Source of the DNA: Natronosalvus sp042663485
GTDB lineage: Archaea; Halobacteriota; Halobacteria; Halobacteriales; Natrialbaceae
NCBI GenBank assembly: GCA_042663485.1
Contig: JBHTAF010000003.1
Direction: 5' to 3' (one strand)
Length of the DNA stretch: 64,000 nucleotides
Shown here piece by piece: positions 34,686 to 44,419 of the stretch. Every line of letters begins with the position of its first letter. Position 1 is the first letter of the stretch. A program made the position numbers and the translations under genes. The notes below the pieces were generated by a model that ran no database searches, had not been told where the DNA came from, and saw only the letters and a program-made list of their open reading frames with translations.

Positions 34686-35981
34686 CTATCGTGCGGTGTC
34701 GTCGATCCAACCGACGAGATCCGAGACAATGCACTCCGCGACGTTTCCACCGAAGTAGAGGCTCATCGGATTCGCGGGAGCGAACCCCTTCTGAAAGTAG
34801 TGATCGAGACCCTCGTAGAACTCGACACGACTCCCATCCGCAAGGTCCACGGCTCGCCACTTCTCGAACTCGTCGTGGAACCACGCGGCGAGTTTCGGTT
34901 GTATCTCCTCGTCGGCTCGACCAGCCTTTAAGACGAAGCACGGGAGATCCAAACTGCTCGCCGTACTCGCGGGGTCGTAGTTTCCGACGCTACGGTGCCA
35001 GGTCCCCGGCCGTCCCCAGATTGTCTCGTCGTCGTCGTAGTCCCCCTCAGCCAGGCGTCGAACTGTCTCACGTTCGCGCTCGAGTTCGGCCTCCTGGTCC
35101 TCGCTGAGGTCGCCGTCCGGTTCGAACTCGTAGCGCAGGATCGCGAGGTCGTCAGGGTCGAGCGTCGAGTCGGCCCGTGCATCGAGAGCGACGACGCCCG
35201 CAACGCCACCGTGACGAGCGGCGGTTCTCGGGGCACACATCCCGCCCTGGCTGTGCCCCGCTACGAATACGGCGTCTTCGGCTACCTCGTCGGTCGCAGC
35301 GAGTTCGTCTACCGCCGCGATTGCGTCGTCGACGACGACGGTGTCGAGCGTGTAGTTCTCGTCCTCGACGTCGTGTTCCGCGAGCCGCTTCTCGTACCGG
35401 AGCGTTGCGATCCCCTGGCTGGCGAGGCTCCACGCGAGGTCTTTGAGAATCTTCGACGCGCCGTCGGTTCCGTCCAGATCATGGATGCCGGCGCCGTGGA
35501 CGAGCAGAGCGGCCGGGAACGGGCCGGTACCGTCGGGAACCGCGAGGACGCCCTCGAGGTTCACGTCCCCGGCCTCAACAGTCACGTTGCGCTCGCTGAA
35601 TGCGTTCCTGTCGACGTACTCTGGTACCTCGTACGTGGGGGAGAACGAGAACCCCGTGATGCCGGTGGGGTCGTCGATATCGATACTCGCCCGTTCGGTA
35701 CCGTCCTCGAATTCGAGTGTGACGTTCGTGCCGGTTTCATCCACGTCCACCTCCACCTCGCCCACACCCTCGAGATCGCCGTACTGAGCATAGAGCCCTA
35801 GCCAGTACAGTTCGAGTGCACCCTCGGCGTCCATTGGCTCCTGAAATTCGTCGGGGAACGACTCGACGACCGCCGCTCGACCGTCCGCAGTGAGCAGGTT
35901 GGTCGCCTGAGCGAACGACCCGTCCCCAAACCGCGTAACGAACTCACGTACCGTATCCTCGGCGTTTCTCGAGGGAACCAT
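34686..35981 (-). CDS. Alpha/beta hydrolase with N-terminal DUF3887-like domain
   Basis: A 431-residue protein. Residues about 1-100 resemble the NTF2-like DUF3887 domain (FVTRFGDGSFAQATNLL). The rest is an alpha/beta hydrolase with HGAGIHDLDG, the Ser nucleophile in VAGHSQGGM and a His in GLDHYFQ, similar to dienelactone hydrolase and esterase types. No signal peptide is seen from this start. A TATTTATT box at 36009-36016 lies 28 bp before the ATG at 35981, which is preferred to the one at 36026. The substrate is unknown. Confidence 0.82.
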   Translation of the reverse strand: MVPSRNAEDTVREFVTRFGDGSFAQATNLLTADGRAAVVESFPDEFQEPMDAEGALELYWLGLYAQYGDLEGVGEVEVDVDETGTNVTLEFEDGTERASIDIDDPTGITGFSFSPTYEVPEYVDRNAFSERNVTVEAGDVNLEGVLAVPDGTGPFPAALLVHGAGIHDLDGTDGASKILKDLAWSLASQGIATLRYEKRLAEHDVEDENYTLDTVVVDDAIAAVDELAATDEVAEDAVFVAGHSQGGMCAPRTAARHGGVAGVVALDARADSTLDPDDLAILRYEFEPDGDLSEDQEAELERERETVRRLAEGDYDDDETIWGRPGTWHRSVGNYDPASTASSLDLPCFVLKAGRADEEIQPKLAAWFHDEFEKWRAVDLADGSRVEFYEGLDHYFQKGFAPANPMSLYFGGNVAECIVSDLVGWIDDTAR

Positions 35982-36115
35982 CGTACAAATCGTGATTTGC
36001 AGAAGCGAAAATAAATACTTTGACAAGTTCGTGAGACGCTTCTCCGCTTCGAGCGCCGATCCGAGACTGCACCGGGTCCGTTATCCTTTAGCGCCCGCGG
36101 GTCAAATCGCCTCCA

Positions 36116-37600
36116 ATGACCGCGCAAACCGTCCAGCAGGGGGACCTCGTCACCGTCATCGGCCTCGAGGTGCACGTCCAGCTGGAGACGAACACCAAGA
36201 TCTTCTGTGGCTGTTCCACCGACCCCGCCGACGGCCCCAACGAGCACGTCTGTCCCGTCTGTCTGGGCCTCCCTGGCGCCCTGCCCGTCCTGAACGAGGC
36301 GGCCGTCGAGGCCGCCGTCAAGATTGGCAAGGCCATCAACGCCGACATCCCCGAGGAGACGCGCTTTCACCGGAAGAACTACTACTACCCCGACCTCCCC
36401 AAAAACTTTCAGATTACGCAGTACGACGAGGCGATCTGCCAGGATGGCGAACTCGAGGTCGCCGTCGAGGGCGAGCGCCGCGAAATCACGATCGAACGCG
36501 CCCACCTCGAGGAAGACCCGGGGAGCCTCCAGCACGTCGGCGGCAGCATCGACACTGCAGACTACACGCTCGTCGACTACAACCGCGCCGGCACGCCGCT
36601 CATGGAGATCGTCACGGCCCCCGACTTCCGGAGCCCTCAAGAGGTTCGGGCCTTCCTCGCGGAACTCGAGGAAGTGCTCGAGTACCTGGGCGTCTTCGAC
36701 GCCGAACGCGACGGCAGCCTGCGGATCGACGCCAACCTCTCGATCGTCGACGGCGAGGAGGTCGACGGCGACGGCTCGATCGGCCGCGAGGCACTCGAGA
36801 CGGCCAACCGCACCGAGGTAAAGAACATCTCGAGTCACAAGGGCGCCGAGAAGGCGCTGGCCTACGAGGAGACCCGCCAGAAGAACGCGGTTCGGCGCGG
36901 TCGCGAGGTCGAACAGGAGACCCGCCACTGGGACGAGAGCCGCGGGATCACGGTCTCGATGCGCTCGAAGGAAGCCGAGAAGGACTACCGGTACTTCCGG
37001 GAGGCCGACCTCCCGCCGCTGCGGGTCTCTCACTGGAAGGACGAGATTACGATTCCGGAACTTCCCAAGGCCCGTCGCGAGCGCTTCGGCGAGGAGTACG
37101 GACTGGGCGAGGAGGCGGCCTCGAAGCTCACCTCCACGAAGCAGGTCGCCGATTTCTACGAGGACGTCGCCACGGAGTTCGACCCCGACCTGGCGGCGAC
37201 CTGGGTCGCCGACGAACTCCTCGGTGAACTCAACTACCGCGACATGTCCGTGACGGATCTCGAGGGACGGCTCGACGAGGTCGCCCGACTGGTCGAACTC
37301 GTCGCGACCGACGAGATCACGGCGAAGAACGCGAAGGAGGTCGTCCTCCGCGGGATGCTCGACGACGGCGACGATCCGGACGCGATCGTCGAGCGCGAAG
37401 GGCTAGGCAAGACCGACGAGGACGAAGTACAGACCGCCGTCGTCGAGGCCATCGAGGAGAACCCCGATGCAGTGGCCGACTACGAGGCCGGCGAGGGCGG
37501 CGCAATCAACTTCCTCGTCGGACAAGTCATGCAGAAGACCGGCGGGAGCGCCGATCCGGGCGACGTCAACGGGTTGCTTCGGGCCGAACTCGAGAACTGA
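36116..37600 (+). CDS. gatB: Asp-tRNA(Asn)/Glu-tRNA(Gln) amidotransferase subunit B
   Basis: A 494-residue protein of normal GatB length. It has VIGLEVHVQL, HVCPVCLGLPG with paired Cys, HRKNYYYPDLPKNFQITQ, and VDYNRAGTPLMEIVT. GatB phosphorylates and transamidates misacylated Glu- or Asp-tRNA with GatA and GatC; no gatA or gatC is nearby. The C-terminal YqeY-like domain is present (about 340-490). A CCTTTA box at 36085-36090 fits a leaderless ATG at 36116. Confidence 0.95.
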   Translation: MTAQTVQQGDLVTVIGLEVHVQLETNTKIFCGCSTDPADGPNEHVCPVCLGLPGALPVLNEAAVEAAVKIGKAINADIPEETRFHRKNYYYPDLPKNFQITQYDEAICQDGELEVAVEGERREITIERAHLEEDPGSLQHVGGSIDTADYTLVDYNRAGTPLMEIVTAPDFRSPQEVRAFLAELEEVLEYLGVFDAERDGSLRIDANLSIVDGEEVDGDGSIGREALETANRTEVKNISSHKGAEKALAYEETRQKNAVRRGREVEQETRHWDESRGITVSMRSKEAEKDYRYFREADLPPLRVSHWKDEITIPELPKARRERFGEEYGLGEEAASKLTSTKQVADFYEDVATEFDPDLAATWVADELLGELNYRDMSVTDLEGRLDEVARLVELVATDEITAKNAKEVVLRGMLDDGDDPDAIVEREGLGKTDEDEVQTAVVEAIEENPDAVADYEAGEGGAINFLVGQVMQKTGGSADPGDVNGLLRAELEN

Positions 37601-37739
37601 GAAGGACTGAAACGCGGTTCGAGTCCGCTTCGGCGCTGTGGCGGGTCGGGCGGGAATCGGAGCCGGGTTCGTTCTCGATTGATGCAATTCTTGTGTCCCT
37701 TCCAAACGTACACGATTGTCTATACGAAACGGGTGAGTA

Positions 37740-37847
37740 ATGGCCTGTTCAGAAGACCCCGTCGTCGTCCGCTGTACACACTGTGAGTTCGTCCACCGGT
37801 CGGCGCTGAAGCCCGACTCGTGTCACATCTGCGGCGGAGAGCTGTAA
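37740..37847 (+). CDS. Zinc-ribbon microprotein (35 aa)
   Basis: A 35-residue protein with two Cys pairs, CTHC and CHIC, spaced to form a single zinc ribbon, and an additional Cys at residue 3. GC at third positions is high over the whole frame. A GGTGA motif at 37733-37737 sits 3 nt before the ATG, and TCTATAC at 37719-37725 may be its TATA box. Role unknown; such microproteins are common in haloarchaea. Confidence 0.78.
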   Translation: MACSEDPVVVRCTHCEFVHRSALKPDSCHICGGEL

Positions 37848-37988
37848 GGCACGCGTGCAACCGTCGTGACGCTACTCACCGGACCGATCACGGCCGCTGA
37901 CGGCTAGTGCTCGGCTCTCATCGTAACAAAGGGAACCGGATGCCCGAATGCTCGTGCTTTCCAGCACTCTATCCTCGTCTTCCCTCAC

Positions 37989-38963
37989 TCAGTCACTCGA
38001 GGGTCGAAATTCGAAGCGCGCACCGCCTTCGTCGCTCTCCGCGAGTGCCACCTCGAGTCCGTGCTCGTCGGCGACTCGTGCGACGATCGTCAGGCCGATA
38101 CCCGACCCGCTGTATCCCGTAGTAAATCCGTGTTCGAAGATTCGCTCTCGCGTCGACGCGCCGATACCTGAGCCGGTGTCCTCGACGTAAAATCCGTCCG
38201 CCAACGGACCGACCCGAACCGTCACGTCCGCCCCACCGTGGCCGATCGCGTTTCGAAACAGGTTCTCGAAGAGCGCCTGTAGCTGTCCATCGTTACCGGT
38301 CACGGTGCAGTCGACGACCTCGAGGGTAGCGTCTTTCGTCTCGACCATCGTCCAAGACTCCCGGGCGACCGTCTCGATCGAAACCGGACCGTGGTCGACC
38401 GATTGCAAGCCGGGGCGAGCCAGTATCGTCAGGTCGAGGAGGAGATCGTCGATCCGTTCGAGCGCGTCCGAAATGCGATCCAGGCTGTCTTCGTCGCCGG
38501 TCTCGCGGTACAACGCGAGTTCGCCGAACGCGATCGATAGCGGATTTCGGAGGTCGTGAGAGACCATGCTCGCGAACTGGTCGAGTCGCTCGTTCTGTCC
38601 CTCGAGTTCAGCCGCCGTCTCGCGGGGTTCTGTGACCTCCTGGGTGAGCAAGACGCCGTAAAGCTCGTCCTCGATCGTGACCGGTTTCGTCTCGACGTGG
38701 TGAACGCGCCCGTCGTACTCGATATCGAAAGAGCGCGACGTTCCCTCGAGCGTTTCGCAAAGTTGGGGTTCGAGCCGAGAGCCGGTTTCGTCGGGGAAGA
38801 GCTCGTCGAGTGATTCACCGACCATCTCGGCCGTCGGTTTTCCTGAAAACGGGAGGGTGCGCGGTCCCACAATCCGGTATCGGAGGGAGTCGTCGAATAG
38901 TACCAGGACGCCGTTGGGGACGTTTTCGATGACGTGCCGATGGCCGTCCGATGGCGGTCGCAA
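37989..38963 (-). CDS. PAS-domain sensor histidine kinase
   Basis: A 324-residue kinase with no transmembrane helix. Residues about 8-110 form a PAS-like domain (ENVPNGVLVLFDD), followed by HisKA with the phospho-acceptor in SMVSHDLRNPL and an HATPase with LFENLFRNAIGHGG, DTGSGIGAS and GYSGSGIGLTIV. No response regulator is adjacent, as is common for haloarchaeal kinases. The only early start found is TTG at 38963, so the N-terminus is uncertain. Confidence 0.86.
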   Translation of the reverse strand: MRPPSDGHRHVIENVPNGVLVLFDDSLRYRIVGPRTLPFSGKPTAEMVGESLDELFPDETGSRLEPQLCETLEGTSRSFDIEYDGRVHHVETKPVTIEDELYGVLLTQEVTEPRETAAELEGQNERLDQFASMVSHDLRNPLSIAFGELALYRETGDEDSLDRISDALERIDDLLLDLTILARPGLQSVDHGPVSIETVARESWTMVETKDATLEVVDCTVTGNDGQLQALFENLFRNAIGHGGADVTVRVGPLADGFYVEDTGSGIGASTRERIFEHGFTTGYSGSGIGLTIVARVADEHGLEVALAESDEGGARFEFRPSSD

Positions 38964-39201
38964 CCGCTTCGTGTCGGGAGAGGGTTCGGGGGTGATATCA
39001 CGATATTGGGAGGCATTCGCATAAAAATAGCGGCTGTGGCGTCGTACTCGTCGCGACCGTCGAGAGGCGATTCGTACCGGACGATGGTCGTCTCCGTGCG
39101 GCCTGGGGAGGGGGTGGTGGGGTGGAGTACGAAACGCGAGGGCTGTGACACCTCCCAGAACGGTCCGTCACAGTTACGGTCCCGTTCGTGATACTCGAGG
39201 T

Positions 39202-39723
39202 GTGGACCGAATCCTCGTTAGCACGGTCGTCTATCGCTCGCCCGGGGAGGTTTTCCCGTACCTGGCGGACTTCTCGCGGTACCCGCGCTACGCCGACCAC
39301 CTCGAGTCAGTCACCGTCGATGGCGACGGCGGTCCAGGCACGCGCTACGACCTTCGGCTGGCGTGGTGGAAGCTCAGCTACACGGCGCGATCGGAGGTCA
39401 CCGACGTTTCGGCGCCGACGTCACTCGAGTGGCGACTGACGAAAGACCTCGACGCCGAGGGCGAGTGGCGCGTCGAGCCCGCGCCTGACGCGGCGCCGCC
39501 GGGCGAAGAGACCGCCAGTCGTCTCTACTTCGAGGCCGTCTACGACCCGCACTCGGCCAGCGAGGACGCCGTCTCGCTCCCTCGATTCGTCTCGATGGGG
39601 TGGGTAATCGACAAACTACGGCCGCGGCTGATGAACGAGGCCCGTCGCGTCCTCGAGCGCCTGGTCGCGGACGTCGAGGGAGAACGTCGGTCGATTGAGT
39701 TGACCGTTCACGAGGGGCCATAG
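39202..39723 (+). CDS. SRPBCC (START/polyketide cyclase-like) protein
   Basis: A 173-residue protein of the helix-grip fold. It has the family start pattern VSTVVYRSPGEVFPYLADF with RYPRYADHLESV, and beta strands around a hydrophobic cavity; the C-terminal helix includes LVADVEGE. It should bind a hydrophobic ligand. The GTG at 39202 gives the standard family N-terminus and has a GAGG site before it; the ATG at 39145 adds 19 atypical residues. Confidence 0.8.
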   Translation: MDRILVSTVVYRSPGEVFPYLADFSRYPRYADHLESVTVDGDGGPGTRYDLRLAWWKLSYTARSEVTDVSAPTSLEWRLTKDLDAEGEWRVEPAPDAAPPGEETASRLYFEAVYDPHSASEDAVSLPRFVSMGWVIDKLRPRLMNEARRVLERLVADVEGERRSIELTVHEGP

Positions 39724-39868
39724 CGGGCTCGAGGCTCCAGGAGCGGCATTCGAAAAGCGTGTGCGATGGCGATGGCGGTGGCGGTGACGGCGATAAGTAG
39801 GGGTGAGAATGAGAGTGTGGATGAGAGTAAGAGCGAAAGCGAGACGAAGAGGGTGTGTTCGTGGCGAG

Positions 39869-40567
39869 TTACTCCCCCGAGTCGCCGCCGTAGCGCATGA
39901 AGCCGTACACAAGCGAGAGTGTCGAGAGGACGCCGGCCAGCGTCGCGACGAGGAGCGTCCAGGCGGCGTCCGGAACCACCGAGATGGCGCCGCCCTCGCC
40001 ACCCCCGCCGGCTCCTTCGGCAACTTCGATGCTGCCGGTCATCCCGACGCTGACGTGGGGTTCACAGATGTAGTCGTAGGTCCCTTCGACGTCGAACGTG
40101 TGTTCGTACGTTCCATCCGATTGGAGGTCGGTGTACCCTTCCCACTCGGCATCGTCCGGGATCTCGCTCGGGGCAACGTTGTGGTCGGCGTCACCGACCC
40201 ACTCCCAGACGACCGTGGTACCGGGTGCGACCGAGAGGCTGTCGGGGACGAACTCGTTGTCATCAACCTCGACGGTTTCAGTGGCGCCGCCTCCGCCACC
40301 ACCGCCTTCGGATTCGTTCCCCTCGCCTTCGCCGCCTTCGGATTCGTTTCCTTCACCACCGTCTTCGGACTCGTTGCCCGCCCCGCCGTCATCCTCGGTC
40401 GTTTCGTTACCGTCCTCGGTGTCAGTTTCGTTGCCGTCATCGGTATCCGTCTCGTTGTCTTCCTGTGCGAGTGCGCTCGCACTCACGCCAGTGGCGACCG
40501 CCGTCCCCGCCGTGCCGGCGAGAAAGAGTCGCCGTGAGAGTCGTGTCTCGTCCTCGGATGGGTTCAT
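39869..40567 (-). CDS. Halocyanin-like blue copper protein, membrane anchored
   Basis: A 232-residue protein. The Tat signal (LSRRLFLAGTAG) is followed by a linker rich in Asn-Glu-Thr/Ser, with six N-glycosylation sequons, a Gly run, then a cupredoxin domain (about 95-190). Copper ligands are His in GDADHNVAP and the Cys, His and Met in YICEPHVSVGM. One C-terminal helix may anchor it. It probably carries electrons outside the membrane. The gene has no redox partner beside it. Confidence 0.88.
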   Translation of the reverse strand: MNPSEDETRLSRRLFLAGTAGTAVATGVSASALAQEDNETDTDDGNETDTEDGNETTEDDGGAGNESEDGGEGNESEGGEGEGNESEGGGGGGGATETVEVDDNEFVPDSLSVAPGTTVVWEWVGDADHNVAPSEIPDDAEWEGYTDLQSDGTYEHTFDVEGTYDYICEPHVSVGMTGSIEVAEGAGGGGEGGAISVVPDAAWTLLVATLAGVLSTLSLVYGFMRYGGDSGE

Positions 40568-40844
40568 ACCAGGGGGTTAGCAACGCCCGGTACTGAAATC
40601 TTCGATTCCATCGTTCGTCACTCGCCACGAATGTTGCCGCCTGTACATACGAGAACAGTGCAATCTGGACATTGGTATAGAAATTATAGCGTAGACGTTC
40701 GATTTCTTGAGGCGAGAAGGCGTCTCGAGACGGCTCGCGAGGAGGAATGTACGAGTGGTGATGGTACGCCAGGAAGGAATCACGCACGAGTGACGACACG
40801 CGACGACTGACAGATGAGGACACGCGAATCGAACCGAAAACCGA

Positions 40845-41909
40845 TCAGTAGCGGTAGTCGTGCTCGCCGGTCTCGGACTCGAGGAACGCCGCGAGCAGGT
40901 CGATGGTCGCCGCGACGTCGTCGACGTGGGCCATCTCGGTCACGGTGTGGAGGTACCGCGTCGGGATGGAGAGCGCGCCGACCGGCTTTGCACCCATCGT
41001 ATTCTGGAAGCCGGCGGTGTCGGTGCCGCCCGCGGGCAGGATCTCGAGCTGGTGGTCGATGTCCTCGTCCTCGGCGACGCGCTCGAGTCGGCGGTGGACC
41101 TTCGGGCTGGTGATGACGCTCCCGTCCTTTAGCTTGATCGCGGCACCATCGCCGAGGCGGGTGACGTGTTCGGCGGCCTCGAAGCCGGGGACGTCGTTGG
41201 CGACGGTGACGTCCAGCGCGATGGCCAGGTCGGGGTCGACGTCCACGCCCAGCGCCTTCGCCCCGCGGAGACCGACTTCTTCCTGGACCGTGGCACAGAA
41301 GTGAATCGTCACGTCCGGATTCTCGATCCGGCGAGCGGCCTCGAGCATGGCGAACAGGCAGACGCGGTCGTCGAGCGCCTTGCCGGTGACGGTCTCGCCG
41401 ACCCGCTCGGTCGACTGATCCATCGTGACGAGGTCGCCGACCGAGACGCGCTCCTCGAGGTCGTCCTTCGGGAGGCCGGTGTCGACGTAGACGTCGTCGA
41501 CCTCGGGGGTCTTCGAGCGGTCCTCGTCGCTGAGGGTGTGTGGCGGTGGCGAGCCGATGACGGCGGGGAGGTCGCCGTCCTCGGTGTGGATCGTCACACG
41601 CTGGGCCTTGAGGACACGAGCGTCCCAGCCGCCGAGGGCGTCGAGCTGGAGAAAGCCGAATCCGTCGTCGTCGCCGGCGACGTGTTTGACCATAAAGCCG
41701 ATTTCGTCCATGTGGGCGGCGACGGCGACGCTGTAGTCGCTCTCGCCCTCGATGGTGCCGACGACGTTGCCCATCGCGTCGATGCGCACGCGGTCGACGC
41801 TGTCCTCGAACTCGCGCTCGACGAGAGCGCGAATCCGGTCTTCGTACCCCGGGACCCCGCTGGTCTCGGTGAGTTCGGTCAGGAGGTCGAGATCGAACGG
41901 TTGAGACAT
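40845..41909 (-). CDS. M42 family metallo-aminopeptidase (copy 2)
   Basis: A 354-residue peptidase. Ligand motifs are AAHMDEIGF, GKALDDRVCL, TVQEEVGLRG, ALDVTVANDVPG and YLHTVTE. It is clearly homologous to the 33286 gene but diverged, so the two may differ in N-terminal residue preference. The ATG at 41909 lies about 26 bp after a CTTATGC box. Longer upstream frames are Arg-rich and rejected. Confidence 0.92.
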   Translation of the reverse strand: MSQPFDLDLLTELTETSGVPGYEDRIRALVEREFEDSVDRVRIDAMGNVVGTIEGESDYSVAVAAHMDEIGFMVKHVAGDDDGFGFLQLDALGGWDARVLKAQRVTIHTEDGDLPAVIGSPPPHTLSDEDRSKTPEVDDVYVDTGLPKDDLEERVSVGDLVTMDQSTERVGETVTGKALDDRVCLFAMLEAARRIENPDVTIHFCATVQEEVGLRGAKALGVDVDPDLAIALDVTVANDVPGFEAAEHVTRLGDGAAIKLKDGSVITSPKVHRRLERVAEDEDIDHQLEILPAGGTDTAGFQNTMGAKPVGALSIPTRYLHTVTEMAHVDDVAATIDLLAAFLESETGEHDYRY

Positions 41910-42022
41910 ATCCGAGTCTGTCGCCCGAATGCGCATAAGTGCGTGGGAACGGGTTCGGCGTGCCGGTTTCCGGTTCGAACGAACCGACGCACTCACGACG
42001 CTCGAGACGTGAGATCCGGTCG

Positions 42023-42181
42023 ATGCAGGAAGACAGGGTCGTCCTCGCGCTGGCGTGTCTGTTTGTCGTGACGCTGGGAACGGTGTACGTCCTCGAGAGT
42101 GCGGTGCTCTGGGTGTTCTGGGGCGCGACGATGATGGCGCTATCAGGGGGACTGTTGGTTCGCTCGAATCGAGAAACGTAA
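42023..42181 (+). CDS. Small two-helix membrane protein (52 aa)
   Basis: A 52-residue protein with two hydrophobic segments and short charged ends (MQEDR, RSNRET). Third-position GC is high. No promoter or ribosome site decides the start; the upstream residues to 41939 are basic and are left out. Function unknown. Confidence 0.55.
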   Translation: MQEDRVVLALACLFVVTLGTVYVLESAVLWVFWGATMMALSGGLLVRSNRET

Positions 42182-42276
42182 CGGCCGACGAGGGGCGTTG
42201 AATCACGCGGCATGCGGAGGGAGACGCTATCGTGATCGGCTACGAGTTTTATAAAATCGAGCACACAACGTACGCC

Positions 42277-43302
42277 ATGGACATCGCCGAGAAGTTCGGT
42301 CGTTACGCGAATTGGGTGGGAGACACGTCCCCATTTTACGCGCGACTCGCCGATTCCGTCGTCGACGACGACCGACTCCTCGGCATCGCATCGGCCGCTC
42401 GCGAGGGGCAACCCGAACCGGAACTCCTGCTCGCGGCAGTGCACTCGCTACTACTGGCCGGGCGAGACCACCCGCTCGCCCAGTTTTACCCCACCTGCGA
42501 ACGGAGCGGAAGTGCCGGCGACCCGGTCGATTCGTTCCGAGATTTCTGCGTAGCAAACGAAGACCGACTCCAGTCGATCGTCGCTACTCGTCGCTGTCAA
42601 ACGAACGACGTCGGCCGCTCGGCGGTCCTCCTCCCGGCGTTCGAGCACGTCGCCAGGACGTCCGAATCCGACGCGCTGGCACAGGTCGAAATCGGGGCGA
42701 GCGCGGGGCTCAACCTCAACTGGGATCGGTACCGGTACGACTTCGACGGCGCCGGCAGGTACGGCGAGACGGACTCACCTGTGACGATCGCGACGGCCGT
42801 CCGCGGCGACCGGGACCCCCCACTCCCTCGAGCGTTCCCCACGGTCGTCCACCGGCGCGGGGTCGACTTGAATACGCTCGACGTAACCGACGACGAAGAC
42901 GCGCGGTGGCTGCACGCGTTGATTCACCCGAATCGAGACCGGCGGCACCGGCGACTCGCGGCGGCCATCGAGATGGCGAAGACGAACCGGCCCCCGCTCG
43001 TCGAGGGCGACGCGCTCGAGGCGCTGCCGGCGCTGCTTTCGGACGCCCCCGATGGCGTTGCCCTCGTCGTATTCAGTACGCACGTTCTCTACCAGTTGGA
43101 CGCGGCGACGATAGCGAAACTTCGGTCGATCCTCTCCGATTATAGCTCGGAACAGCCGATTCACTGGCTCTCCATAGACCCCAACGAAGAACTCGGGGAA
43201 CCCACCTACCGATTGGTGATATTCGAAGACGGGAACGTAACGGAGGCAAAGATCGCACGCTTCGAACCGTATGGCCGCTGGGTGCAGTGGCTGGATTCGT
43301 GA
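42277..43302 (+). CDS. DUF2332 family protein
   Basis: A 341-residue protein. It has SPFYARLADSVVDDD, GASAGLNLNWDRY and VVFSTHVLYQL, which resemble the DUF2332 family of unknown function; the GASAGLN stretch looks like a SAM-methyltransferase motif I, so methyltransferase activity is an inference. A TTTTATAAAA box at 42247-42256 is about 26 bp before the ATG at 42277, which is preferred to the GTG at 42232. Confidence 0.8.
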   Translation: MDIAEKFGRYANWVGDTSPFYARLADSVVDDDRLLGIASAAREGQPEPELLLAAVHSLLLAGRDHPLAQFYPTCERSGSAGDPVDSFRDFCVANEDRLQSIVATRRCQTNDVGRSAVLLPAFEHVARTSESDALAQVEIGASAGLNLNWDRYRYDFDGAGRYGETDSPVTIATAVRGDRDPPLPRAFPTVVHRRGVDLNTLDVTDDEDARWLHALIHPNRDRRHRRLAAAIEMAKTNRPPLVEGDALEALPALLSDAPDGVALVVFSTHVLYQLDAATIAKLRSILSDYSSEQPIHWLSIDPNEELGEPTYRLVIFEDGNVTEAKIARFEPYGRWVQWLDS

Positions 43303-43371
43303 CATCGTAGCCGACCGTACGCGAGCGACCAGAATCCGACGGCGGCGACTCGAGGTCACCTCGAAGAAAAG

Positions 43372-44193
43372 TCACTCGGGCCGCAACGAGTCGATCACGC
43401 GGCAGGCGTTCTTCGAGAACGCGCGGCGCAGTTTGTCCGCCGATACGTCGAGGGTCAGAATCTCCATGATGGCCACGTTCGGGTGCCAGTCGGGCGCGCC
43501 GCTTCCGAAGAAGACGCGGTCGGGATGCTCGAGCAGCGCTCGCTCGAGGACCTCCCGGTAGCGAATCCCACTGGTCTCGAGGTAGCAGTCGTCGACGGTC
43601 TCGAGCAAATCGAGGAACGCGTGGGCCGACGACCGACTGACCGAGGGGCCGCCGCCGTGGGAGACGATTGCCGGAAAGCCCCGGTCCAGAAGGGGATCGA
43701 CGAGGGCTGGCGGCGGCGCGTCCTCGCTGCCACGGACGATTACCGGCAGGGACGCGGCCTCGAGTTCTGCGAGGACGGCCTCGTCGGGGACGCCGTCGAC
43801 CGCCGGGTCGAGGACGAAACCGTGGAACCGGTCGTCGTAGGCGTACTGCTCGACGTCCTCGGGAGTCGTGTGAAACGGCTGGCGGCGGCTCACGGCGTTT
43901 CGGAACCGCCCCGTTCGATCGGTCTCGAGCGCGTTCACCCCGTTGATGCGGGCGAAGGCGACGAACGGCCGCTCGACGCTCCGACGAGCGACGCCGTTGT
44001 TCGCGGCGACGTAGGACTCGCCGGGCCTGGTTCCGGGAAAGACGACCGCCCGAACGATGCCGGCCTGGTGCATCTCCCGTTCCATTCGGTCGGGTGTCGC
44101 CGGGGGCACTCGAGTCGACGGCTCGCCCCTACCGTCCGGGGACAGCCGAGCGTGGACGTCGACGACGCGGAAGTCGTGTTCCAGCTCGAGCAT
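43372..44193 (-). CDS. Amidohydrolase-2 superfamily TIM-barrel protein
   Basis: A 273-residue protein. The fold is indicated by VVDVHARLS at the N-terminus, VSHGGGP in the middle and the DVSADKLRRAFSKNACRVI C-terminal block, as in ACMSD-like amidohydrolases. The usual metal-binding HxH is HAR here, so one metal ligand is missing. It may be a decarboxylase/hydrolase with altered metal use or a non-catalytic relative. The ATG at 44193 is selected over the one 27 nt upstream because homologous barrels begin shortly before the HxH. Confidence 0.75.
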   Translation of the reverse strand: MLELEHDFRVVDVHARLSPDGRGEPSTRVPPATPDRMEREMHQAGIVRAVVFPGTRPGESYVAANNGVARRSVERPFVAFARINGVNALETDRTGRFRNAVSRRQPFHTTPEDVEQYAYDDRFHGFVLDPAVDGVPDEAVLAELEAASLPVIVRGSEDAPPPALVDPLLDRGFPAIVSHGGGPSVSRSSAHAFLDLLETVDDCYLETSGIRYREVLERALLEHPDRVFFGSGAPDWHPNVAIMEILTLDVSADKLRRAFSKNACRVIDSLRPE

Positions 44194-44373
44194 TCGCCCG
44201 TGCGTTTGCGGTCGACACACATGGGCGTACCGACTTCAGCCGTCGGGCGGAGCGAGAGCAACTGAACGTCGGGGAGACGAGGCAATTCAACGTCGGGCGA
44301 GGTGGGAACGACCGAGCGAGGTGGCGTGTGCATCCGTCACACAATCGCCAGAGGGAAGCACGGTGGCACCGAA

Positions 44374-44384
44374 ATACTTTTATA
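44374..44384 (+). promoter_or_regulatory. Thermosome promoter (BRE/TATA)
   Basis: CGAAATACTTTTATA places the TATA box TTTATA at about 44379-44384 directly after a CGAA-type BRE, similar to haloarchaeal heat-shock cct promoters. The predicted start near 44408 gives a short leader of about 12 nt. Confidence 0.55.
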
Positions 44385-44419
44385 GAAGTGCTGACGATAC
44401 AAGTAGTGAGGTTTCACAC

